Translations under genes and position numbers: made by a program | In this document: positions 8,932 through 16,421 of the stretch, piece by piece | Position numbering within the stretch: position 1 is the stretch's first letter | How the letters are laid out: each line of letters opens with the position of its first letter | Source of the DNA: Lachnospiraceae bacterium | GTDB taxonomy: Bacteria > Bacillota > Clostridia > Lachnospirales > Lachnospiraceae | DNA length: 38,241 bases | Direction of reading: 5' to 3' | Assembly: GCA_029226225.1 (NCBI GenBank) | Contig: JAQXXU010000015.1 | Location: 1 to 38,241 of the forward strand | Notes under the pieces: generated by a model | Seen by the model: only the letters and a program-made list of their open reading frames with translations | Database searches by the model: none | Told to the model about the DNA's origin: nothing

Positions 8932-9471
8932 ATGAGAATCAACATCACAGGAAAAAACATCGAACTGACCGACGGTCTCAAGACCGCAGTCACAGACAAG
9001 CTTTCAAAGCTGGACAAGTACTTCGCCGATGACACCATCGCGAATGTTACGCTCTCAGTCGAGAAAGACCGGCAGAAGATCGAGGTTACCATCCCTATGA
9101 AGGGATCTATCATCAGATCTGAGCAAGTATCTAATGACATGTATGTATCTATCGATCTTGTAGAGGAGGTTATCGAGAGGCAGTTACAGAAATACCGTCA
9201 TAAACTGATCACTAAGCAGCAGGAACCTGGAGACTTCTTCCAGGAAGACTTCATCGACGATGACAGCGATGAGGACGAGGATGACTCTCAGATAAAGATT
9301 CAGCGTACAAAGCACTTCGGCATCAAGCCTATGTATCCTGAAGATGCCTGCGTACAGATGGAGCTTTTAGGGCATGATTTCTTCGTATTCAGAAATGCCG
9401 AAACCGACGAGGTAAATGTCGTTTACAAGCGCCGTGGAAACACCTACGGACTTATCGAGCCAGAGTTCTGA
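8932..9471 (+). CDS. hpf: Ribosome hibernation promoting factor, long form
   Basis: MRINITGKNIELTDGLKTAVTDKLSKLDKYF... plus C-terminal dimerisation domain IQRTKHFGIKPMYPEDACVQMELLGHDFFVFRNAETDEVNVVYKRRGNTYGLIEPEF; SD aaaaggggg. Confidence 0.97.
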   Translation: MRINITGKNIELTDGLKTAVTDKLSKLDKYFADDTIANVTLSVEKDRQKIEVTIPMKGSIIRSEQVSNDMYVSIDLVEEVIERQLQKYRHKLITKQQEPGDFFQEDFIDDDSDEDEDDSQIKIQRTKHFGIKPMYPEDACVQMELLGHDFFVFRNAETDEVNVVYKRRGNTYGLIEPEF

Positions 9472-9526
9472 CCGAAAGCTCCGAGATGAGAACTTCCTTA
9501 TCTCTAACAGTCTTGTAACCTAATTA

Positions 9527-9570
9527 GCGGCAAAGGGATCTTCCCCCTTGCCGCTTTTATTTTTTATTTC
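9527..9570 (+). terminator. Intrinsic terminator of hpf
   Basis: gcggcaaaggg-atctt-cccccttgccgc followed by ttttattttttat. Confidence 0.85.
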
Positions 9571-9583
9571 CGGAGTTTTACAG

Positions 9584-10294
9584 ATGCGTACAGTTATAAC
9601 GCTTATTTATGTAGTAGTTTTTCTTATAGCTTCATTTCCTGTCTCAGGTGTCCAGTGGCTCATGAGTCCTAAGGACAAGCACAGGCGGGATATGATGATG
9701 CTTCACTATGTGCAGTGGGGGTTCCGCTGCGTGGAAAAGCTGTCCGGTTCCCATGTGACAGTTAAAGGCCAGGAGAATATCCCAACCGACCGTCCGGTGC
9801 TCTATATCAGTAACCACCAGAGCTTCTATGACATAGTAGTCACTTACAGCCGCCTGCCAGGTCTTACATGCTTTATATCGAAGCAGTCAGTTTTTAAAGT
9901 GCCTATCCTCGGTTACCTGATGAAACGTCTATACTGCCTTGGGCTCGACCGTTCAGACCTCCGTTCCGGACTTAAGGTAATCCTTGATGCTATCGAAGAA
10001 GTAAAACAGGGGATCAGTATCTTTATCTATCCTGAAGGCACCCGTTCCAAAGACGGCAAAGTACATGATTTCCACGCCGGATCCTTCAAGGTAGCTACAA
10101 AGTCAGCCTGTCCTGTAGTTCCGGTAGCTGTTAGCGGCACCAGGGACATTCTGGAGTACCATTTCCCGAATATAAAAAAATCCGAAGTCACATTGACATT
10201 CGGAAAACCTATCGAGACAAAGGGTATGACCCGAGATGAGCAGAAAGAACTGCCGAAGCTTGTTCACGACGAGATCATAGAGATGCTCGGGTAA
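9584..10294 (+). CDS. plsC: 1-acyl-sn-glycerol-3-phosphate acyltransferase (PlsC family)
   Basis: ISNHQSFYDIV (NHxxxxD), FIYPEGTRSKDGKVHDFHAGSFKVA, VVPVAVSGT. Start at ATG 9584 preferred over 9548. Confidence 0.92.
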   Translation: MRTVITLIYVVVFLIASFPVSGVQWLMSPKDKHRRDMMMLHYVQWGFRCVEKLSGSHVTVKGQENIPTDRPVLYISNHQSFYDIVVTYSRLPGLTCFISKQSVFKVPILGYLMKRLYCLGLDRSDLRSGLKVILDAIEEVKQGISIFIYPEGTRSKDGKVHDFHAGSFKVATKSACPVVPVAVSGTRDILEYHFPNIKKSEVTLTFGKPIETKGMTRDEQKELPKLVHDEIIEMLG

Positions 10295-10305
10295 TGAGCG
10301 CGGAT

Positions 10306-10344
10306 AATGAGCGGCGCATATACTATGTTCTAGCACCGCTCATT
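10306..10344 (+). terminator. Probable plsC terminator
   Basis: aatgagcgg ... ccgctcatt with a 21-nt loop then TATT; moderate T-tract. Confidence 0.45.
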
Positions 10345-10352
10345 TATTACAC

Positions 10353-10383
10353 AAAAAAGAAGGGCCACCGTGCGGCGGCCCTT
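10353..10383 (-). terminator. Strong intrinsic terminator in the minus orientation
   Basis: Minus strand AAGGGCCGCC-GCAC-GGTGGCCCTT followed by CTTTTTT. No T-tract follows it on the plus strand. Confidence 0.75.
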
Positions 10384-10424
10384 GTAAAAGAGGGGGAGTA
10401 TGAAAAACGAAAACAATTTCCGTC

Positions 10425-10461
10425 TCAAAGGATTTGTAATTCCTTTGATGCTTTATATAAT
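10425..10461 (+). promoter_or_regulatory. Promoter of the SDR gene overlapped by an 8-bp-arm inverted repeat
   Basis: TTGTAA-16 bp-TATAAT (10434-10461); TCAAAGGA-tttgtaat-TCCTTTGA at 10425-10448 places the -35 in the palindrome centre. Confidence 0.6.
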
Positions 10462-10527
10462 ACAGACGCATTGTGACTTTTTTGTGAACGAGGAGTGAAA
10501 GATTTATTAAACAGAATGGAGGCCTGA

Positions 10528-11259
10528 ATGACTGATAAATACGGGATTGTAACCGGTGCCAGCCGTGGCATAGGTAGGGCCATAGCTGAAAGAATGGCCA
10601 CTGAAAAAGTGAACCTCGCGCTCTGCTGCGAGAAGAATATAGACAGCCTGAATGACCTGGCAAAAGAATTAAGGCGCCGATATCAGATAACTGTATACAC
10701 TTATCAGACCGATGTCGGTGATCCCGCTTCGGTGAAGCGAATGGCAGATGATATCAGGGAACACTTTTCACAGGTGGATTATCTGGTGAATAATGCCGGA
10801 ATCTCCTATGTAGGCCTGCTCACGGATATGTCTGCTGATGAATGGAACAGGCTGATATCTGTCAACCTTTCCGGGATTTTTTATATGATGAAAGCCTTTC
10901 TGCCATCCATGATCCATCGAAAGAGTGGTTCGATCCTGAACGTCTCTTCCATGTGGGGAACTGCCGGAGCTTCGTGTGAAGCCGCATACTCAGCCAGCAA
11001 AGGCGGTGTAAATCTGCTGACAAAAGCTATGGCAAAAGAACTCGCGCCTTCAGGCATCACGGTAAATGCTATAGCTCCGGGATGCGTCGATACAGATATG
11101 AATTCCATTTTTTCTGAAGAAGAAAAAAAAGACCTCTGTGAAGAGATCCCCATAGGCAGATTTGCTGAGCCTGCAGAAATAGCTGAAGCCGCCTGGAGCC
11201 TCATGAATCTGTCCTATGTAACCGGCCAGATCCTCGGCGCCGATGGCGGCTTCCTGTAA
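10528..11259 (+). CDS. Short-chain dehydrogenase/reductase, FabG-like; probably YmfI-type EF-P 5-aminopentanone reductase
   Basis: GIVTGASRGIGRAIA, NNAGIS, SSMWGTAGASCEAAYSASKGG, GQILGADGGFL; GASCE..YS is reminiscent of YmfI. SD ggagg. Confidence 0.88.
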   Translation: MTDKYGIVTGASRGIGRAIAERMATEKVNLALCCEKNIDSLNDLAKELRRRYQITVYTYQTDVGDPASVKRMADDIREHFSQVDYLVNNAGISYVGLLTDMSADEWNRLISVNLSGIFYMMKAFLPSMIHRKSGSILNVSSMWGTAGASCEAAYSASKGGVNLLTKAMAKELAPSGITVNAIAPGCVDTDMNSIFSEEEKKDLCEEIPIGRFAEPAEIAEAAWSLMNLSYVTGQILGADGGFL

Positions 11260-11460
11260 TTACTTATCAAGATATTCAACTAAGGCATTCGCGATCAGGG
11301 CTGAAAAAGAAATACCTCTTCTGTCAGCCTCTTCGCGAGCCTGTTCATACATATCCGGTCTCATCGTAAGAGTGTACTGCTTCTTTTTATTTGCAACTCT
11401 CGGACGGCCTCTTCTCTTAGCCGCTGCTGAGTCCTGTACGTCTGCCTGATAATCATCCAT
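11260..11460 (-). CDS. Small ribbon-helix-helix (CopG/Arc-like) DNA-binding protein
   Basis: 66 aa: ...KRRGRPRVANKKKQYTLTMRPDMYEQAREEADRRGISFSALIANALVEYLDK; SD AGGAGG upstream. Confidence 0.75.
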   Translation of the reverse strand: MDDYQADVQDSAAAKRRGRPRVANKKKQYTLTMRPDMYEQAREEADRRGISFSALIANALVEYLDK

Positions 11461-11476
11461 AATAGTAACCTCCTTC

Positions 11477-11494
11477 TGGAAAATTCTTTTTCCA
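11477..11494. repeat. Palindrome TGGAAAA-N4-TTTTCCA in the RHH gene leader (candidate autoregulatory operator)
   Basis: tggaaaattctttttcca, immediately upstream of the RHH SD. Confidence 0.6.
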
Positions 11495-11520
11495 AAACAG
11501 CCTCCATGCTCTTTCGTATT

Positions 11521-11549
11521 ACTATAACTTATTGAATTTCATATGTCAA
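11521..11549 (-). promoter_or_regulatory. Strong sigma-A-type promoter for the RHH gene
   Basis: Minus strand TTGACA-17 bp-TATAGT. Confidence 0.8.
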
Positions 11550-11612
11550 TCTTTTTTGAGCATTTTTATATTATTTTTTCACTTTAGGGCCGTCAAAGTG
11601 GAGGTGTGAAAA

Positions 11613-11969
11613 TCAGTCCACTCTCGTAGCAACTACATCGACACCGGTTCCGCACACATCTTTTAAGATCACGTCTCCTATATGTACCGGAGATTTGACT
11701 CTGACGCCCTTCAGAGCATTTACGATGTCAAAGATTTTTCCCTTCGGAATGTCTGATGCGGTCTTTACTGCTACGACTGCATCCTTTCCACCGTCGACAG
11801 CCACTGTACTCGTGACTATACGCGTAGGATTGGTGACTTCTTTTCTGCCGTAGATGTCTCCGCGCTTGCAGGTATTTCCTGTAACTGAAACCACTTCACC
11901 GTTATCCATAGTAACTGTAAGGGCACACCCCATCGGGCAGCCGATACAGGTCAGATGTCTTTCTTCCAT
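11613..11969 (-). CDS. DUF1667 family cysteine-rich protein
   Basis: MEERHLTCIGCPMGCALTVTMDNGEVVSVTGNTCKRGDIYGRKEVTNPTRIVTSTVAV...; next to FAD oxidoreductases. Confidence 0.88.
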   Translation of the reverse strand: MEERHLTCIGCPMGCALTVTMDNGEVVSVTGNTCKRGDIYGRKEVTNPTRIVTSTVAVDGGKDAVVAVKTASDIPKGKIFDIVNALKGVRVKSPVHIGDVILKDVCGTGVDVVATRVD

Positions 11970-11970
11970 G

Positions 11971-13224
11971 TCATGCCTCCTGTATCTCAAACTCAACCTT
12001 ATCAGCGTCTGCAAGGTCTGACTTCTTCAGAACTATCTGTTCCATCTCACCAGGAGCCATGATCTGCTTTTTGCGCCTTACCAGTTCTTTGCCGCCGGCT
12101 TTAACTACTACAGACGCGCCCTTGTACACATTTGCGACACGGAATCTGACTGTGAGAGTATCCTCCATGTCGAGAGGTCTGATCATCTGAGGAACTGTGT
12201 AGCGAACCTTTCCATCACAGATGACGTCTATAGTCCTATCATCGGTTTCTCTACCATTCTTTATGAATGCAGCGGCATAATGTCCTGCATTTTTTGCCTC
12301 CATGGATACAAAGTCTACGAGGTCATGCACGTGGAGCACGTTGCCGCAGGCGAAGACTCCCGGAACGCTTGTCTCAAGCGAGTCATTTACGACCGGTCCA
12401 TTTGTTACTCTGCTGATCTCGACTCCGCATGCCTTTGACAGTTCATTCTCAGGAAGAAGTCCACAGGAAAGGAGGAGTGTATCGCACTCATATCTCTCTT
12501 CTGTTCCCGGGATAGGCTTTCTGTCCGGACCAACCTCAGCTATGGTCACAGCCTCTACTCTCTTCTTCCCTTCGATATTTACCACTGTATGTGAAAGCTT
12601 AAGTGGAATGCCGAAGTCATCGAGACACTGGACGATGTTTCTCTTAAGTCCGCCTGAATAAGGCATCAGCTCTGCCACTACTTCAACCTTTGCTCCTTCG
12701 AGCGTCATACGGCGGGCCATGATAAGTCCGATATCACCTGACCCCAGGATAACTACCTTCTTTCCTGGCATCTCGCCTTCCATATTTACAAGCCGCTGCG
12801 CACAGCCGGCAGTGTAAATACCTGCTGGTCTGTATCCAGGGATGTTCAAAGCTCCACGGCTTCTCTCACGGCAGCCCATAGCCAGAACTACGGCCTTTGC
12901 CTGCACCTGAAAAAGTCCGTCCTTTGAGTTCATCGCGGTAACGACTCTTTCATGGCTTATATCCATGACCATGGTGTTGAGCCTGTACTCTATTTTTTCA
13001 TCGAGGAGCTGGGTGATAAACCTGCCGGCATACTCCGGTCCTGTCAGCTCTTCGTTAAATGTGTGGAGTCCGAAGCCGTTATGTATACACTGGTTCAGGA
13101 TTCCTCCGAGCCTGTCATCTCTCTCTAATACTAAAATGCTGTCTATTCCGTCTTTTCTCGCGGAGATGGCAGCTGCAAGTCCTGCCGGGCCACCCCCGAC
13201 GATCACGAGATCATAATTTTCCAT
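11971..13224 (-). CDS. FAD/NAD(P)-dependent oxidoreductase
   Basis: YDLVIVGGGPAGLAAAISARKDG, KKVVILGSGDIGLIMARRMTLEGAKVEVV, GVFACGNVLHVHDLVD. Confidence 0.92.
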   Translation of the reverse strand: MENYDLVIVGGGPAGLAAAISARKDGIDSILVLERDDRLGGILNQCIHNGFGLHTFNEELTGPEYAGRFITQLLDEKIEYRLNTMVMDISHERVVTAMNSKDGLFQVQAKAVVLAMGCRERSRGALNIPGYRPAGIYTAGCAQRLVNMEGEMPGKKVVILGSGDIGLIMARRMTLEGAKVEVVAELMPYSGGLKRNIVQCLDDFGIPLKLSHTVVNIEGKKRVEAVTIAEVGPDRKPIPGTEERYECDTLLLSCGLLPENELSKACGVEISRVTNGPVVNDSLETSVPGVFACGNVLHVHDLVDFVSMEAKNAGHYAAAFIKNGRETDDRTIDVICDGKVRYTVPQMIRPLDMEDTLTVRFRVANVYKGASVVVKAGGKELVRRKKQIMAPGEMEQIVLKKSDLADADKVEFEIQEA

Positions 13225-13237
13225 CGAAGCTGCCTCC

Positions 13238-14665
13238 TTACTTAGTCTTTCCGAATACTAAAACGCTGTTTCCGCCTGACTTTGTGACCTGTTCAGGTGT
13301 CAGGTGCGCGTATTTCTCAAGCAGGTCCATCTGACGCGGTGTGCAGAAACCTGCCTGGCAGCGTCCCATTCCGGCTCTCGTTCGTCTCTTGATACCGTCA
13401 AGTGACTTCGCACCGAGCGTTCTTGTAATCGCATCGATTATCTCGCCTGCTGTGATGCTCTCGCAGCGGCAAATGATCTGACCGTAAGCAGGATTTTTCT
13501 TTATCAGTTCATTTCTCTCTTCGAATGAGAGCTTCTTAGGATCGAGGATTCCCTTTCTTGTACCGTTGAACTTCTCGTTCTTCGCCAATGAAAGTGAAGC
13601 AGCAACCATCTCTGCGACATCTACTCCGATAGCCGGCGCGCTCGAAAGTCCCGGCGACTCTATGCCTGCTGCATCGAAAAATCCCTTGCAGTCATCGCAT
13701 TCGCCTATGATAAAGTCTCCACCGTCTTCATGTGCACGGAGTCCGGCAAACGAAGTGATCACATCTCTGTATGGTAAGTCCTTTACAGAAAGGGCAGCCA
13801 TTTTTTCTACCTGTGATAAGCCCGCGGCTGTCGTGTTCGTGCCTTCTTTATCATCTATGTCCTCAGCGGTCGGACCGAGAAGCAGATTTCCGTGAACAGT
13901 CGGAGTTACGAGAATTCCCTTGCCGAGCTTTGACGGCAGCTGGAATATAGTATGGCTCACATGGTTTCCGGCTGACTTGTCGAAAAGCTCATATTCACCC
14001 TTTCTAGGAGTGATATGGAGCTTTTTCGCAGATACCTGATTGTGCAGTACATCTGCATACACACCTGCTGCATTAACGACTGTCTTTGACTCATAAGTCT
14101 TAGTATCAGTCTTTATGACAAAATGACCGTCTTCCTTAGTGATCTCTTTAACCCCGGCATTGAAAGCAAACTCTACACCGTTATCTGCGGCATTCTCCGC
14201 AAAAGCTATGCACATGCCGAACGGGCAGACAACTGCGGCTGTCGGTGCATACAGGGCGCACTCTATATCATCCGCTATATGCGGCTCCATCTGCACGAGC
14301 TCATCACGCTCTATAATGCGCAGATCCTTTACGCCGTTCTTTTTTCCCTGTTCTAAGAGCTTCTCCAGCTCGCCCCTGTCCTGATCCTTGCGGCAGATAA
14401 CGAGTGATCCGATCCTGTCATATGGGAAATCCAGCTCTTTTGACAGAGCCTCCATGAGTTCTGAACCCCTTACGTTATAGAGTGCCTTCTTTGAACCAGG
14501 TACTGCGTCGTATCCGGCATGTACTATGGCACTGTTTGCCTTTGTAGTGCCCGAGCATACATCTTCCTGAGATTCAAGCACCAGGAACTTACCGCTGTAT
14601 CTCGAGAGCTCTCTGGCGATGGCGCTTCCGATGGCACCCGCGCCTATCACTATACAATCATACAT
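13238..14665 (-). CDS. GlpA-like FAD-dependent oxidoreductase with C-terminal BFD-like [2Fe-2S] domain
   Basis: MYDCIVIGAGAIGSAIARELSRY...; C-term CRCESITAGEIIDAI...GMGRCQAGFC. Start set at ATG 14665 with SD TTGGAGG rather than the longer ORF start at 14740. Confidence 0.9.
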   Translation of the reverse strand: MYDCIVIGAGAIGSAIARELSRYSGKFLVLESQEDVCSGTTKANSAIVHAGYDAVPGSKKALYNVRGSELMEALSKELDFPYDRIGSLVICRKDQDRGELEKLLEQGKKNGVKDLRIIERDELVQMEPHIADDIECALYAPTAAVVCPFGMCIAFAENAADNGVEFAFNAGVKEITKEDGHFVIKTDTKTYESKTVVNAAGVYADVLHNQVSAKKLHITPRKGEYELFDKSAGNHVSHTIFQLPSKLGKGILVTPTVHGNLLLGPTAEDIDDKEGTNTTAAGLSQVEKMAALSVKDLPYRDVITSFAGLRAHEDGGDFIIGECDDCKGFFDAAGIESPGLSSAPAIGVDVAEMVAASLSLAKNEKFNGTRKGILDPKKLSFEERNELIKKNPAYGQIICRCESITAGEIIDAITRTLGAKSLDGIKRRTRAGMGRCQAGFCTPRQMDLLEKYAHLTPEQVTKSGGNSVLVFGKTK

Positions 14666-14840
14666 AGCTTTTCCTCCAATCATATCCCTTTTGAAAACTA
14701 TAATCATTGTATCACAGTTCCCACATGAGAAAATTTGCAAAAAAATGCATCTTCTTCCCGTTTAGAGACAGTTGTATTTTTCATGTTTTTGATGTATTCT
14801 TTTTAGGAAAGCTTATTTTAAAAAGGAAAGTGAGAATCAC

Positions 14841-16220
14841 ATGTACGAGATAGATTTTAACAGACCGGTGCACGTACACTTCATCGGGATCGGCGGGATC
14901 AGCATGAGCGGACTTGCCGAAGTGCTTTTAGACAGGCATTTCCCGGTAAGCGGTTCTGACCGTGCCGAAAGCGATCTGACAAAGCATCTGACAGGGCTTG
15001 GCGCCCATATCCGCTGTCCTCAGAAAGCTGAGAATATAACTGATGATATAGACTGTGTCGTGTATACAGCCGCCATCCACCCGGATAACCCGGAGTTTAA
15101 GGCTGCCCAGGAGAAGCATATCCCTATGCTTACCCGCGCACAGCTCTTAGGCGAGATCATGAAGCACTACCCGAACAGCGTAGCTGTAGCAGGAACACAC
15201 GGAAAGACGACCACTTCCAGCATGATCTCCCAGATAATGCTAGAGGGGTCAAAGGACCCGACGCTCTCGATCGGAGGCATTTTTAAAGCGATCAATTCCA
15301 ATATCCACGTCGGAAACTCTGACCTGTTCCTGACAGAAGCCTGTGAATACACGAACAGCTTCCTGTCACTGTACGCGAAGTATTCAGTCATCCTGAATGT
15401 CGAGGCAGAGCACCTGGACTTTTTCAAGGATATAAATGATATCCGTAAGAGCTTCCACCAGTTCGCTGCAGATACGAAAGCTGACGGAGCCGTCATCATA
15501 AATGACGAGATTCCTGACTATAAAGAACTCGTCGACGGTATACAGGCAAAGGTCATTACTGTAGGATTTAATGAAGGCGCAGACTATCACGCTGAGAATA
15601 TCCGCTACGACGAGACCGGTGAGGCGCGCTTTGAAGTGTATGGTTTCGGTGAGGACTTAGGTGAGATCGTACTGTCCGTACCAGGAAGACACAATGTCGG
15701 CAACGCCCTGGCCGCCATGGCTGTAGCCCGTGAGCTTGGCTTTACCTTAGACCAGATAAAGGACGGCCTGAAGAAATTCGGCGGAGCCAAGCGAAGATTC
15801 GAATACAAGGGAAAGTATCACGGTGCCACAGTGATCGACGATTACGCGCACCATCCTACAGAAGTCAGAGCGTCGTTAGACGCAGCTTTAAAATACCCGC
15901 ATAAGAGACTCGTGGTCGTATTCCAGCCGCATACTTATACCAGAACGAAGGCATTTTTAGATGATTTCGCGAAAGCACTGTCGGTCGCAGACCAGGTAGT
16001 CCTAGCTGAGATCTTCCCAGCCAGGGAGAAGGACATCTACGGAGTTCACTCGATAGATTTATGTAAAAAAATCCGTGAGCTCGGAACACCATGCGAGTGT
16101 TTCCCTACTTTCGATGATATCGAAAAATTTTTATCAAAAAATGTTATCGACGGTGATCTGTTGATAACTATGGGCGCCGGAGACGTCTATAAAATCGGCG
16201 AAGCGCTCCTTAAGGAATAG
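14841..16220 (+). CDS. murC: UDP-N-acetylmuramate--L-alanine ligase
   Basis: HFIGIGGISMSGLAEVLL, VAGTHGKTTTSSMI, EACEYTNSFL, VIDDYAHHPTEVRASL, FQPHTYTRTK. Confidence 0.97.
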   Translation: MYEIDFNRPVHVHFIGIGGISMSGLAEVLLDRHFPVSGSDRAESDLTKHLTGLGAHIRCPQKAENITDDIDCVVYTAAIHPDNPEFKAAQEKHIPMLTRAQLLGEIMKHYPNSVAVAGTHGKTTTSSMISQIMLEGSKDPTLSIGGIFKAINSNIHVGNSDLFLTEACEYTNSFLSLYAKYSVILNVEAEHLDFFKDINDIRKSFHQFAADTKADGAVIINDEIPDYKELVDGIQAKVITVGFNEGADYHAENIRYDETGEARFEVYGFGEDLGEIVLSVPGRHNVGNALAAMAVARELGFTLDQIKDGLKKFGGAKRRFEYKGKYHGATVIDDYAHHPTEVRASLDAALKYPHKRLVVVFQPHTYTRTKAFLDDFAKALSVADQVVLAEIFPAREKDIYGVHSIDLCKKIRELGTPCECFPTFDDIEKFLSKNVIDGDLLITMGAGDVYKIGEALLKE

Positions 16221-16238
16221 TTATCCACCTTATCCACA
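16221..16238 (+). promoter_or_regulatory. Tandem DnaA-box doublet 1
   Basis: TTATCCACC immediately followed by TTATCCACA (consensus TTATNCACA). Confidence 0.75.
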
Positions 16239-16279
16239 TCGTTTTGTGCAAAATCAGTCACAAAATGATGTGGATTTTT
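16234..16279 (+). terminator. murC intrinsic terminator whose left arm overlaps a DnaA box
   Basis: CCACATCGTTTTGTG-N10-CACAAAATGATGTGG (15-bp stem, one G-U) followed by ATTTTTA. Confidence 0.7.
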
Positions 16280-16308
16280 AATGCCGAAAACACGGGAATT
16301 GCACGGAG

Positions 16309-16326
16309 TTATCCACTTTATCCACA
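16309..16326 (+). promoter_or_regulatory. Tandem DnaA-box doublet 2
   Basis: TTATCCACT immediately followed by TTATCCACA. Confidence 0.75.
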
Positions 16327-16381
16327 ATTGCTATGCACCGCCGTTGTTGAAACCACACGCCTTTTTTTAAAAAATTGATTG

Positions 16382-16390
16382 TGCTATAAT
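16382..16390 (+). promoter_or_regulatory. Extended -10 promoter of the dnaD-like operon
   Basis: TGcTATAAT, 32 bp upstream of ATG 16422; -35 region weak. Confidence 0.5.
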
Positions 16391-16421
16391 GACCGCGACT
16401 TGTAAATGAAAGGACTTGTAG

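Noticed and set aside
10340-10663. 107-aa minus-strand ORF spanning the orphan terminator
   Set aside because: Runs through the terminator hairpin, low-complexity sequence and no SD; not credible as coding, although antisense RNA there is plausible.
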